Origin: Glebionis coronaria | Taxonomy: Eukaryota; Streptophyta; Magnoliopsida; Asterales; Asteraceae | Direction: 5' to 3' | Assembly (NCBI GenBank): GCA_025667525.1 | Contig: CM046874.1 | Span: 426,582,400-426,646,399 of the forward strand | DNA: 64,000 nt | In this document: piece after piece, positions 1-10,964 of the stretch | Layout of the letters: the number at the start of each line of letters is the position of its first letter | How positions within the stretch are numbered: position 1 is the stretch's first letter | Made by a program: the position numbers and the translations under genes | The notes under the pieces: model-generated | Databases searched by the model: none | What the model was told of the DNA's origin: nothing | Seen by the model: the letters and a program-made list of their open reading frames with translations, nothing else

Positions 1-1401
1 TAGAATGATAACCATCGTCATATAAAAATTCCAAAAATTCCTATGTCAATCACACACGGACAAGTATATCATCCAATGTTCGAATCGTCCTTTCACTCTG
101 TCCATCACTCTCTGTATAACACGCAATACTCAACTCAACTTTCACCTTTAACTAAACCAAAACACATCGATTACTTGAATTGTGATATTCCTTCATCACT
201 AAGTCTCACTCTCTCAAATCATGTATGTTAGGAGTGCTCAAATACCATGTCTCACTTGACTTTACAACGAAATCCTTTCCATAAGTTTGACAAAATGTTG
301 AAACCACTTACCTTGACATCCTTCCCTATCAGACCATCAGCTTAAACTTTTGATATCCTGTCTATCTAATTCACTCTTCTTGTCATTACCAAAAACTCAA
401 ACCTTAGAAGCTTTTTCCCTTTTTCTTCCTGATAAGTGCATCAGCTACCACATTCGCCTTTCCCGGATGGCAGCGCTCGTAGTCTTAATCACTAACAGTC
501 ATAACCACCAACATACTCGAGTACTCGAAATATATAACTGGTAATCCTCTACTCATTTCCTTTGCCTTTCCAAGAAGTTGAATATGAGACAACTCTTATG
601 ATCCTTGATTACTACACACTTGATTCCATACACGTAATATTCCTACAATCTCAAAGCAAACACAACAACTACATAACCCTTATGAGACGCATCACAGAAA
701 CTATAAATCCTTCAGATCCTTCCAACAATGACATAATCGATGCAGAACACAACTTACCCTTCAGTGTTCAGAATATAGCATCCTCATCTGATAAGGATCA
801 GATCTCGAAACTTACAATTTAGATGTATAAGTGGGACTCACACATCTAATTCTTGTTAGTCAGCTTAATCAATAGTTCAACAATCAGTGAAGACCTTTCG
901 ATAAATCTCTGATTATTCCCAGCTTAGACCAAGGAATTAACAAATTTCCGTCGGCGTCGTTGGTACCGACCAATCCTTAATCGTCTCAATATTGGCAAGA
1001 TCTTCACGAATACCTTTGTTGTCAATCAACTGCCTTAGAAAACGCAAATATTTCAACTAAAATTCACACCTAGGGAACTTTACATACAACTTCTCTTTTT
1101 CTAACCATCCCAAATTTGTCCTCATATGCTACTTATGTTCCTCCTTTCCTCTTGGAATAAAATAGAATATCGTCAATAGATGCAATGATTATCTCATCCT
1201 GGTACAACTTACACACATGATTCACTAAGTTCATGAATACGGCAGACGCGTTCGTCAATTCTAAAAACATCACTTGAAACTTAAAGTACCTACATAAAGT
1301 ACGAAATATAGGAATATATTCTTCCCTAATTGCTACGGGTTAGGTAATCAGAAACACGAAGAACCATTGGTCAAAACTAGTAAAATAAAATTTTAATAAG
1401 A
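1..1401 (-). mobile_element. Decayed Ty3/gypsy pol remnant
   Basis: Scattered minus-strand translations match a chromovirus-type pol in the right order. Around 1130-1290 is reverse transcriptase, with a recognisable FMNLVNHVCK and IDDILFYSKRKEEHK. Around 430-495 is the end of RNase H ([12 protein letters not shown]). Around 60-125 is the integrase segment around [10 protein letters not shown]. Frames shift repeatedly and stops are frequent, so no protein is possible. No LTR is visible inside the window. The right edge abuts truncated copia-A gag sequence at about 1380-1405. This is a relic older than the well-preserved elements further right. Confidence 0.8.
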
Positions 1402-2220
1402 ACAGGCAGCTTTGAAACAGTAGAGAATAGATAACCCTGTTCTTTTCTCTAGATAAGGTTTGTTTAGAAGTGACACTAGTTCCAAAAGCCCTTTGTCTAG
1501 TACCAACAGTAAATCAGGGTCTGAAACTAGTAGCCCTAAACCCTTCAAGACTACTACTAAATATGCAGAGATGTATAAACCTGTTTACAAAAGAAGTATG
1601 GCTAGAGGAAATCAAAGAAACTGGAACAATCAAAAATCACTTCAACTAGGTGAGGACTTTGTGATAAACACCAAACCTTGTTTCACATGTGCTAGTTTTG
1701 ATCATATATACCAAGATTGCAAGGCAACAATAGGGATGGTAGTTGCAAATCCCTTAAAGGAAATGCAACCACAAGGTATCTTGTTGAATGCAGGGGCAAA
1801 ACCTTTTTCCCCTGCTAAATATATTCCCCCTGCTTTGAGAAATATGGTAACTGATAAGTATGTTGCACCTGCCCTAAGAAAGAAAATTGAAGCATACCCC
1901 AAATCTAGCTTAAATATGACCAGACCAACATCTCATAAGACATATGCATCTGGCCATAGACCTTACCAACAAACCTATAGAGGATAAAACAAGCCTAGGG
2001 TTTCCCCTGCTAAGCCTAGGGTTTCCCCTGCTGGCAAAGTTCTTGCCTCTGGTAACATGGGAAGATTGCGAAAAGCTGTGAAAGCCTCAACTCGTTAGGT
2101 TTGGACTCTTAAAAAGGGCACTCAACCCAATGGTGTATCACTAGCCTTTGACAAATATTCTTATATTGATACACAAGGTAGACCTAAGTCAGTCATGGTT
2201 TGGGTCCGCAAATGGAACTA
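1402..2220 (+). pseudogene. gag: Copia-A gag C-terminal part
   Basis: An open stretch from 1460 to 1987 encodes a basic, Ser/Pro-rich gag segment with a zinc-knuckle-like motif CFTCASFDHIYQDC (C-x2-C-x4-H-x4-C), matching the equivalent part of copia-B gag. Homology begins near 1402, before the first Met at 1460, so that Met is internal. The stop at 1985-1987 interrupts homology that continues to about 2220 in the direction of protease. The segment contains the family motif TCC-CCT-GCT (Ser-Pro-Ala) several times. The first zinc knuckle and the N-terminal gag domain are absent because the element is truncated. Confidence 0.75.
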
Positions 2221-2223
2221 AAA

Positions 2224-2355
2224 GAATGATCTCTTTTGCAGGTGACAAAGCAGACAAAGAATGACAAAGCATATTGGGATAGTGGTTGCTCTAGGAGCAT
2301 GACTGGGTACAAAGCATATATGTCAAAATTTGTTCCCCTGCATGATAATGATGGT
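2224..2355 (+). pseudogene. pol: Copia-A protease remnant
   Basis: The translation from 2236 contains YWDSGCSRSMTG, the copia aspartic-protease active-site region (D-S-G). Right after HDNDG, near 2355, the reading jumps directly to CVACLKGKQH, which in copia-B lies about 430 bp further on, behind the rest of protease and most of the GAG-pre-integrase domain. Copia-A therefore has an internal deletion that removes the second half of protease. It cannot encode a working enzyme. Confidence 0.8.
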
Positions 2356-3068
2356 TCATGTGTTGCTTGTTTGAAGGGAAAGCAACATAGAGCCTCTTGC
2401 AAATCTAAAATTGCTTAGTCCACCACCAAACCAAGCATTTGCTGCACATGGATCTTTTTGGTCCTACATCTGTGGCAAGTATGAGAAAGAAATGGTACTG
2501 CTTAGTGGTCACTGATGATTTCTCAAGGTTCACATGGACCTTCTTTCTGTTTGAAAAGAGTGACACAGCAAGGTTACTCAAAGACTTCATCACTCCGATT
2601 GAACTTCAAAAGAGTATGAAGTTGGTGACAATTAGGTCTGATAATGGTGGAGAGTTTAGGAATAAGGAGCTGGACACTTTATGTACCATCAAAGGGATCA
2701 AATGGGAATACCGCATAGCCAAAACACCACAACAAAATGGAGTTACAGAAGGAAGAAACAAAACACTTATAGAAGCTGCAAGGACCATGCTATCTGATTC
2801 CAAGCTTTGAGTTATATTTTGGGCCGAAGCTGTTGGCATGGCTTGCTATGTTCAAAACAAGGCTCTAGTGGTAAAGGCTCACAACAAGACTCCTAATCAA
2901 ATATTCAATGAAAGACCTCCTTTGATTGACTTTTTTAGGCCACTTGATTGTCATGTAGTTATACTTAATACAATTGATCATTTGGGAAAGTTCAATGAAA
3001 AGGGGGATGATGGATACTTTGTTGGTTATTTATTAACAAGTAAGGGATACAGGGTCTTCAAAAAATAG
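2356..3068 (+). pseudogene. pol: Copia-A integrase
   Basis: After a shortened GAG-pre-integrase end (CLKGKQHRASCKSK), the segment 2439-2810 encodes an rve-type integrase core: LHMDLFGPT carries the first Asp, RSDNGGEFRN the second Asp, and PQQNGVTEGRNKTLIEAA the Glu. A stop at 2808-2810 and a frame change separate it from the C-terminal part (2838-3068, from ACYVQNKALVVKAHNKTP to GDDGYFVGYLLTSKGYRVF), which is typical of copia integrase. The catalytic triad is legible but the frame is broken. Copia-B has the same region at 15974-16630 on the other strand. Confidence 0.85.
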
Positions 3069-4087
3069 ACAAGCAAGGTGACAGAGAACATACATGTGAA
3101 TTTTCTGGAAGATAAATCTGAAGAAACATAAATAGGTCCCAATTAGTTCTTTGATATTGATGTACTTTATAAATCTATCAATTATGTGCCTGTTGCTTTG
3201 GAGAATACTAACATTTCAGGTACAAAAGAACCAACTACTTTGGAGAGTCCACCTTTAAGGTATATGACTGTACCATCATTGTACCCTGCTGATGATGCTG
3301 TTCAAGGGAATGCAGAAGAAGAAGACCTCTCTCAAAAGGATGAGCAACCTCAATATGGACCAAATCCTATCAATCACTCTGTTGATAAGAATACTGAAAA
3401 CAGTGGAATGTTTGAAAGCAGTAGAATCTTGGATTCCCCTGCTAACACAGTCATTCCCCTCTTGGTGAAGAAAAAGTGATTAATGATGATAATGATGCAG
3501 AAGAAGGAACCCCACTTTAGTCTACATCTACTCCTTTCTCCATGACCAGCAGTGGAAACAGAATCCAAGACATGGAGGCCCAAGTTTCTTAGACCTTCAC
3601 TCAACTCCTTCATTGAGAAATATAGTTTCTTTAGGGAGTTCTTTTGAGGAATTCTATCCCCATCAGGACAGCCCTATAGAGCATGACTTGGGAAACTTGG
3701 AAACATAAGTACTTATGCATATACAACCCACCTATAGAATCAACAAAGATCATACACAATCACAAATCATAGGTGATCTTGATACTCCAAGACAAACAAG
3801 ATATCAAGCAAAAGAACATAGCTCCATTGACAATATAACAATGAAGTTTAATCATGAAAATATGCAATGTTGTCTTTTTGCTGCCTTATTATCAAAAGAA
3901 GAGCCAAAGAAGATATTTCAAGCTTTGAATGATGAAAGCTAGGTAGAGGTTATGCAAGAAGAGTTATTGTAGTTTGATATTCAAGAGGTTTGGATTTTGG
4001 TAGACTGCCAAAATAGGAAAGACCCATTGGAACAAAGTGGGTGCTCATAAACAAGAAGGATGAGAGAGGGATAGTGGTTAGAAACTA
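3069..4087 (+). pseudogene. pol: Copia-A integrase-to-RT linker region
   Basis: Open fragments at 3186-3479 (ending in DSPANTVIPLLVKKK) and 3715-3942 correspond to the variable linker between integrase and reverse transcriptase in copia pol, matching copia-B 15086-15820. The fragment at 4020-4080 translates to the start of the RT domain (NKKDERGIVV) just before the insertion at 4088. Several stops and frameshifts are present. Sequence quality is poorer than in the integrase core, as expected for a low-constraint linker. Confidence 0.7.
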
Positions 4088-5937
4088 ATAAGTGTGAAAA
4101 CACTTATCCTTCTATCACTTAATTATAATAAAAACCAAGCCAAAACGTGTATTTAACGTCGTAAAAGTCGGAATTATGCGTGGTTTGTTTTTTGTTGTGT
4201 TTTAGACCAATATATGAAAAAGGAAGAAAACACGGGCTTTTACGGGCTTTTATCGAAGAAAAAGGAAAAAGACGAAGTCAAAAGATCAAGAGTGAAAAAA
4301 GAACGGAAGTCAAAGGCCTATTCTAAAGATTTATCGAAGAAAAATTTTAAAGACGGAAGTTTAAAGAAGTCGAAGAACCAAGTCTAATAATAGAAGAAAA
4401 CTAGAAGACGAGTTCCTTTTATCATTCGACAAATCCTGAGACATTGTCGTGAAAGACAAAGAAATTAAAAGACGAAAAGACAAAGAGAAAGAGAGAAGAA
4501 ACAAACACATCCCCCTCCTCCTATAAATACCCTCCTAATCCTTCATTAGGAGGTGTTATATTTTTAGTTAGTTAATTAGTTTATTTTTCAAGTTTTAGGA
4601 GTAGGTAAATTACTTTCTCTCTCTAGATTTATTTCATGTTTTCTTAATCTTTCATATTTAATCTTGTATTGAATCTTTAATCTTAATCTTAATTTTAAGC
4701 TTTTCATAATCACTCTCATTCTACCTTTCTTGTTTTTAATCTCTTGTTTTGATTTAGATAATCATGTAGTTTGTTTAATCTTGTTTCTTTGTTTGATTGA
4801 TGTGTTTGTTTGATTGTTCTCATTGATTTTCAAGAGTTTATTTCTTTTAGCTTATTGTTCTTAATGCTTATTGTGTGCTTTTCTTATTTTTAATTAAGTA
4901 TTTTTAATAGTTTAATCTTTTAAAAGTTGATTTTAATATTTAGACTATTTAGTGTTTTTAAAGTTTTTGATGTGGCTTATTAGCTTTTTTTAAAATTAGT
5001 TTGGATAAGTTTTAAAGTGCTTATTAGACTTTAGCTTATTTTCATTTTTGCTTAATTTTGTTCCTTATCCGGGTTCTTAAAACCCTTTTCCCGAATTACA
5101 TGCAAAACTTATATTCCTACTTAGTTCAATAAACATCTATTCCGAATTGAGTGTAATCCTTGCATTCCGGATTACACACTTGGTAGACATTCCGGATTAG
5201 CATTGTATCAATTATTCCGGATTAGCCTTTGTTCTCTTCATTCCGAATTACATCGAAAGCAGGATTCCGGATTAAGTGTGAGGTCATATTCCGGATTGCG
5301 TTTAAGACCAAGATTTCGGATTAGATTGAGTATAGGGATTCCGGATTGAGTATAGATCACTCGTTCCAGATTGTGTTAGGAGTGGAGATTCCGAATTATG
5401 TATAGCACCAACATTCCGAATAAGGTTTGGAACTAGATATTCCGAATTAGGTGGGAAAACACGTATTCCGGATTACTTGTTAATCGTCATATTCCGAATT
5501 GCTTATAGATTCACATTTCGAATTATGAGTGGATTGGGGATTCCGACTTAAGTTAAACATTTGGTATTCCGACTTATGTTTGGTTTTGGTTTCCTGTTTT
5601 ATTTTTAAACTTTTAATTTTTCCCGCCAATTTTCTTAAGTTTAATTTCAAAGTGTTTTATCTTAGTTTAATTTTCAAGTTTACTTTTTATAAAGTTTTAA
5701 TTTTTAAAGTTTACATTTTATTATGTTTAATTTGGCTTTATTTCTTTTATATTTTGTCATTTACTTTTAAAGTCTTTATCTTTAGTTTAAACTTTTAAAG
5801 TTTTAATTTTTATTTTAAAATAGCTCAACGACATTTTCTTTATTTTTACCAAGAATGACTAAGTCGCAGGTTAAACATGAAGTCAATTCGATTAGACCAA
5901 TTTCAAGAACTAAATTTCGTAAATTAGAAACAAAGCC
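4088..5937. mobile_element. Unclassified LTR-like insertion in copia-A RT
   Basis: Copia-A RT homology stops at 4087 and resumes at about 5938 after 1.85 kb of unrelated, T-rich sequence. The flanks share TTAGAAAC (left 4080-4087, right near 5930-5937), a candidate 8-bp duplication, although its boundary is uncertain. The insert opens with an inverted repeat, ATAAGTGT-GAAA-ACACTTAT, has a TATA box (CTATAAATA, near 4520) and no credible coding region. The terminal hairpin resembles the start of the Athila LTR in this window (GATATGAG...CTCATATC), so a diverged LTR or an LTR-derived element is plausible. No TG...CA ends or terminal inverted repeats are clear. Confidence 0.5.
5113..5576. repeat. 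25-bp-period array of ATTCCGRATTA cores
   Basis: Nineteen copies of a core close to ATTCCGGATTA or ATTCCGAATTA start at 5113, 5139, 5164, 5189, 5214, 5240, 5264, 5288, 5313, 5338, 5363, 5388, 5413, 5439, 5465, 5491, 5515, 5540 and 5566. Spacing is always 24-26 bp (mean 25.2). The spacers between cores differ in sequence. The array lies downstream of the TATA box of the host insertion, so it may be in a transcribed leader. Confidence 0.9.
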
Positions 5938-6520
5938 AGGTTAGTAGCTCAGGGGTACACACAGGAGGAAGGCATTTATTATGATGAAGTATTTGCTCTA
6001 GTGGCTAGAATTGAAGCCATTAGACTATTCTTGGCATATGATTCCTTTATGGGTTTTTTGGTGTACCAAATGGATGTTAAGACTGCCTTTTTATATGGCA
6101 CCATTGATGAGGAGGTGTATGTTATGCAAACTCTATGGTTTGAAGATCCAGAACATCCAGATAAAGTATACAAGGTGAAAAAGGCCATGTATGAACTTCA
6201 TCAAGCCCCTAGGGCCTGGTATGTGACTCTATCCAAGTACCTCTTGGACAATGGCTTCAAAAGGGGAAAGATGATCAGACTCTTTTTATCAAGAAACAAA
6301 AAGGTGACTTTCTTTTGGTGCAAGTATATGTGGATGACATCATTTTTGGATCCACAAACTCCTTGCTTAGCAAAGAGTTTGCCAAATTGATGCAAGACAA
6401 ATTCCAAATGAGTGCAATGGGAGAACTCAACTTTTTCTTCAGGTTACAAGTTCAGCAGAGAAAAGATAGGATCTTTATTTCTCAAGATAAATATGTTGTT
6501 GAAATTGTGAAAAAGTTTGG
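5938..6520 (+). pseudogene. pol: Copia-A reverse transcriptase (N-terminal and catalytic part)
   Basis: From 5938 the translation resumes at the RVT_2 domain ([18 protein letters not shown]), then 6001-6390 reads through [21 protein letters not shown]. After a frame change, 6315-6530 carries [19 protein letters not shown], the copia RT catalytic motif, followed by [17 protein letters not shown]. It ends abruptly at VEIVKKFG where the LINE begins (about 6521); the next stretch of the same pol is at 51026. Frameshift near 6300-6390. It was inactivated by decay as well as by the insertions. Confidence 0.85.
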
Positions 6521-6558
6521 ATCCTTCTAATCCTATTCTGCGTGGGGAGGAGGTGGTA

Positions 6559-8937
6559 TATGTTTAAGCGTATAATGATGCTTTAATTATGGAAGAGCGT
6601 TGGTTGAAACAGCGTGCCAAGATTGAATGGATTCGGGTTGGTGATTCTAATTCGGCTTATTTCCATAAGGATGTCAAGGGTAGGGTTTCAAGGAGTCACA
6701 TTAATGTTGTTACTAATATGGAGGGTGTAAAGGTTATTGATGAGCTGGTAAGCCCTGCATTTGTTGCTCATTATGAGGCTTTTCTTGGTCAGGAGGATGT
6801 TACTACTCCTGTCATGTCCTTGGATTTGTTTCCTAATCGGCTTAATGAGGTGGAAGTGACTGATATGATTAGACAGGTTACCCCTCAGGAGGTTAAATCT
6901 GTCGTGTTCTCTATGGGGAATGATAAATCCCCTGGTCCTGATGGGTATACGACTGCGTTCTTCAAAGAAGCATGGATTATTGTGGGTGATGATGTTACTA
7001 AGTTTATTCAAGAGTTTTTTGTTAATGGGAATCTTCTTCGAGAGGTAAACCATACCATTATTGCTCTTATTCCGAAAGTGGCATCCCCAACTCGTATTAA
7101 TAATTATAGGCCTATTTCTTGTTATAATGTGTTATTCAAGTGCATTACCAAGATTCTGGCTAATTGTATTAAAGGGAGCTTGAATGGACTGATTAGTTTA
7201 AACCAATCATCATTTGTTCCTGGAAGGCGCATATCAGATTATATTTTGCTTACTCAAGAGCTTATGCATAACTATCACTTGGATCATGGTGAGCCTAGGT
7301 GTGCATATAAGATTGATATTCAAAAGGCTTATGACACGGTGGACTGGAATTTTCTCCGGGGTCTTCAGCATTCGTTTGAGTTTGATGACCGTATGGTTAT
7401 TTGGATTATGGAATGCGTGTCTACTACTTCGTTTTTGGTTAGTGTTAACGGTATACTCCATGGCTATTTTAAGGGTAAGAGGGGGCTGCGTCAAGGTGAT
7501 CCTTTGTCTCCTTATCTTTTTACGTTAGTTATGGAGGTGTTTACTTTAATGCTAAAACAGAGGGTAAGATATTCTGAGATGTTTACTTATCATCGTCATT
7601 GTTAGGATATGGAGATTATTAATCTTTGTCTTGCTGATGATTTGTTTTTGTTTTCTCATGGTGATGCTAATTCTGCTAGAGTTCTTATGGATACTTTGGA
7701 AGAGTTTAAATTTGCTTCCGGGTTAGTTCCTAATCTTCCCAAGAGCACTGCCTTCTTCTGTAATGTTCTCACTCATGTTAAAATTGCCATTTTACAAACT
7801 CTGCCATTTGAAGAAGGTAGGTTGCTTGTTAAATATCTTGGTGTGCCTTTGGTATCATCTCGGTTACTTTACAGGGATTGTCAGGAGTTGATTGAGAAAG
7901 TTCGTAATCGTGTTAGAGGTTGGAAGAATAAATCCCTTTCGACAGCGGGTCGTCCTTAACTTGTTCAATCGGTTATTGGGTCTATGCATGTGTATTGGGC
8001 TTTCGTATTTATTATTCCTACCAGATTGTTACTGGATCTTGAGAAAATGATATGGGGCTTCTAATGATGGCAAGGTCATATGCAGCAAGGTAAATTTAAA
8101 GTAGCTTGGGAAGTTGTGTGTATTCCTAAAAGTGAGGGTGGGCTTGGGATTCGTCGTCTTGATCTTTTCAATAAAGTTCTCATGGTTACGCATATTTGGG
8201 ATCTTTTAGTCCGTAAAGAGTCTTTGTGGGTTCAGTGGATCCATTCGTACAAGCTTAGAGGTCGTAATTTTTGGGATATTCCGATTCGTGGTAGTTTGAC
8301 ATGGAGTTGGCAGAAGATGTTGTTAATTTGACCTCTTATCAGCAAGTTCATGTGGTCCAGAATTGGTGATGGTAGTTCTACGTCGCTTTGGTATGATACG
8401 TGGTGCGTGGCTGGCCCTTTGGCCAATACTGTGTCTACTCGTTATATCTACAGGGCGGGGTTTAATACAGCTTCTAGGGTTTATGAGGCGGTTGCTAGTT
8501 TGTCTTAGAGTTGGCCTGTTGATTGGAACATGAAGTACCCGTTAGTTACGGCTATTCCTCCTCATGTTCTAGATCCGGATTCTCGTGACCGTTTTGAATG
8601 GAAATTTGATGATGGTACTGTGTTGCTGTTTTCTGTGGCTACGGTTTGGAATTTTATTCGACCTAGGAATAATCCTGTTGACTGGTATAGGGTGGTCTGG
8701 TTCAAAGGTTGTATTCCTCGGCACTCGTTTCATTTATGGTTGTTGGTGAAGCGTAGGCTACGTACGCAAGACTTGATGCATTCTATTGATCAGTTGCTTT
8801 GCGCTTTGTGTTCATCTCAACAGGATTCTAATGACTATTTATTTTTTGAATGTGTGTTCTCTACTCAGGTTTGGGATTTGGTCAAGGTTTTGGCAGATTT
8901 GTAGAATATAGGTCCGAATTTTGGATCTATTATGGTT
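6559..8937 (+). pseudogene. LINE ORF2: reverse transcriptase and zf-RVT part
   Basis: From 6589 the frame gives EERWLKQRAKIEWIRVGDSN, typical of the stretch between endonuclease and RT in plant L1 elements. RT motifs follow: SPGPDGYTTAFFKEAW, NNYRPISCYNVLFKCITKIL, SFVPGRRISDYI, YKIDIQKAYDTVDW, KGKRGLRQGDPLSPYLF, then, after a stop at 7603-7605, INLCLADDLFLFSHGD (the ADD catalytic motif). Further stops occur near 7957, 8062 and 8329. The segment 8530-8904 resembles the zf-RVT domain (WYRVVWFKGCIPRHSFHLWL, LCALCSSQQDSNDYLFFEC). At least four disruptions make it non-functional. Confidence 0.9.
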
Positions 8938-8942
8938 CAGAT

Positions 8943-9462
8943 TGTTGATCCCAAACTCAGATCTTAAACCTTTGCTTGTTTAAGGGTTGTGATAGAGAGA
9001 GTAGATTCAATCTAACACTAGAGAAACTTTGTAATACAAAGTAACTAAACAATATGCGGAATGTAGTGTTTAGCACAAGAACAAATGGTTAAAGCAAACG
9101 TTAAACTTTAATATATCATAGATATACAAATACCCAATAGTGGTATTAGGGTTACAGAACCTTAAAGTATGAAATGAAAGATAACAGAGAAAGACACACT
9201 TTGCATGATAACCTAGTGGGTCCTTTTATAGTACAAGGACTCACGTACAAGATCACTACTAACAAACATAGAAAGTATCTCGGAGTAGTAACTGAAACGC
9301 GTTATAATCTATTCCAAGTTTATCTCTAGCAGCAAGGTCTTTGACTTCAGCAGGGGAACCAATCCCCCTGCCTTTGTTATCTAGCAGGGGGAACTTGCTC
9401 TAGCAGGGGAAACTCTAACCAACTAGCAGGGGTAACTAATACACTTATATTTATACCCAACA
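8943..9462 (-). repeat. Copia-B 3' LTR
   Basis: 520-bp direct repeat, partner of 50062-50582. On the plus strand it starts TGTTGATCCC and ends ACCCAACA. In element sense it contains a TATA box, TATAAAAGG (complement of 9232-9240). The copia-family motif appears as AGCAGGGGAA at 9349 and 9402, and as near-matches between. The preceding 5 bp, CAGAT, form the target duplication. Confidence 0.95.
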
Positions 9463-9472
9463 ATCCTCCCCT
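9463..9472 (-). other. Copia-B polypurine tract
   Basis: On the minus strand AGGGGAGGAT lies directly against the 3' LTR, the position and composition expected of the plus-strand DNA primer of an LTR retrotransposon. Confidence 0.85.
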
Positions 9473-10913
9473 AAACTTGTGCTTTCGCCAAAAGACAAGT
9501 TTCTGAATAAATACTAGTTGATGAGGGTGCTTACAAAGGTCCTGGCCAAAGCTGACTGTACATCATCCTTACCAGATCATAAGCAACAGGTGCTTTAGCA
9601 TCTACAATCAAGTCAGCCTGTGCCAATTTCTTCAAGGTCTCTTGATTGAAAGGATAATAACGATGATTAATCAAATAAACACTTACCCCTTCCATGACTA
9701 TCTCATAAACCTCAGAATTAGTAAATAGCTTCCAATACAACAAATTTCCCCCAATTTACTGCATCAAATATGGGATCAAACAGTTCATGCTCATACATCC
9801 TATGCATGCATTCCCAGATCACCCAATCCTTCTCTACACCATCCACAGTGGGAGGATTTGCAACAAAGGTCTTCTTCAAAATCTTCCACAAATCATCTAA
9901 GTCTCACTATCTGAAGTTTGAAACATGATATCTAGGCTTAGAAATGTCTGTGTTGTATTGTCAGCTCTTATAAGCTTCCACCAAGTCATCCCCTTGTGTT
10001 CATAAACAGCATACTCCACTATGGCAAATTTCTTCCCAAACTCACTAGGTGAGATTTCATCATTTTCTTGCACAATTAGTTGCTTATCTATTTCTTCATT
10101 TGAGGGACGCTGAGTCTCCTTAGTAACTATACCAACTTTTTCCATCCTCTTGAGTCTTTTGGCTACTCTTTTTACATTGAGTACAGATCTCTCAATTGCT
10201 GGAAAACTTACACCTTCTTGAGATGTTGCACCTGCTTATGACGATGCACCTGCTTGTGATGATGCACCTTCTTGTGTTGTTTCCATTGTTGTTCCTTCAG
10301 CCTTTCTTTTTCTGGATTCCCTAGCTCTCTGTAACACTTTATTTTGCCTTTTGAGATACTCAGCTTCCTCAGGAGTGTTTATAGCTATGAAGTCTTCCAC
10401 ATTTATCTATCTTAGAACTGGTCTGACTTCCTTCTCTATCTCCTCAAAAGTCATGTCTCTGAAATGACCATCAGTCCACTTCTTGTGTCTTTTGAGCAAA
10501 ACTTTGTAGTGTGCCAGCCTCCGCTTCTCAGACCTCAAATATTTTTCCTTCTGAATATGATTTGCCCTTCTTTCTAGATATTCATTTTGATACTTGTAAA
10601 CTAAACAAAAAAATTCATACTTTTCTTCCAAAGGAGCATTTACCAACTCCTTTTCCCATTGATCTAGAAATTCTTGAACATGAGGTACCCTGTCATCTAA
10701 CTCTCTATGCATGATTTCAATCTGCTTAAGCATCTCTTTGGGCCTCATCTTTTGCATTCTCTGATCCTGCATATGTAGCTCTTCTTGTTGAAGTCTGATA
10801 GCTACCTGTTCATCATATTCTTCTTGAGCCCTTTGTTGTTCAGGAGTTCTGTGCTTGTATTTTCTCTTGGGCTGTTTAACCATGATTCCTTTTCCCTTGT
10901 CTTTTGGGTCCAC
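9473..10913 (-). pseudogene. Copia-B accessory ORF, C-terminal part
   Basis: In element order: 10913-10407 encodes a highly charged, probably coiled-coil segment (YKHRTPEQQRAQEEYDEQ to KKWTDGHFRDMTFEEIEKEV). A degraded stretch follows. Then 10145-9897 (MTWWKLIRADNTTQTF) and the unlabelled frame between 9896 and 9750 (DLDDLWKILKKTFVANPPTV) lead into 9743-9531 (YWKLFTNSEVYEIVMEGV, NHRYYPFNQETLKKL). The last parts resemble, from memory, the C-terminal domain of the proteins linked to copia elements in daisy-family genomes. I know of no established function. The region is broken by several stops and frameshifts and ends about 70 bp before the polypurine tract. Confidence 0.6.
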
Positions 10914-10964
10914 TGCTGGTGATGGTTTTGCTTTTGGTGCAGGTTCTCCAATTCTTATTCCTTT

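Noticed and set aside
5113..5576. CRISPR array
   Set aside because: Cores are about 11 bp, spacers are 14 bp, and the setting is a plant retroelement. No cas genes.
5529..5798. 89-codon hydrophobic frame
   Set aside because: A translation of T-rich, low-complexity DNA (Phe/Leu/Ile only) inside the unclassified insertion.
4088..5937. Helitron
   Set aside because: On the minus strand there is a hairpin near the end and a TC-like start, but no CTRR terminus and no insertion between A and T. An apparent duplication is also present, which Helitrons do not make.
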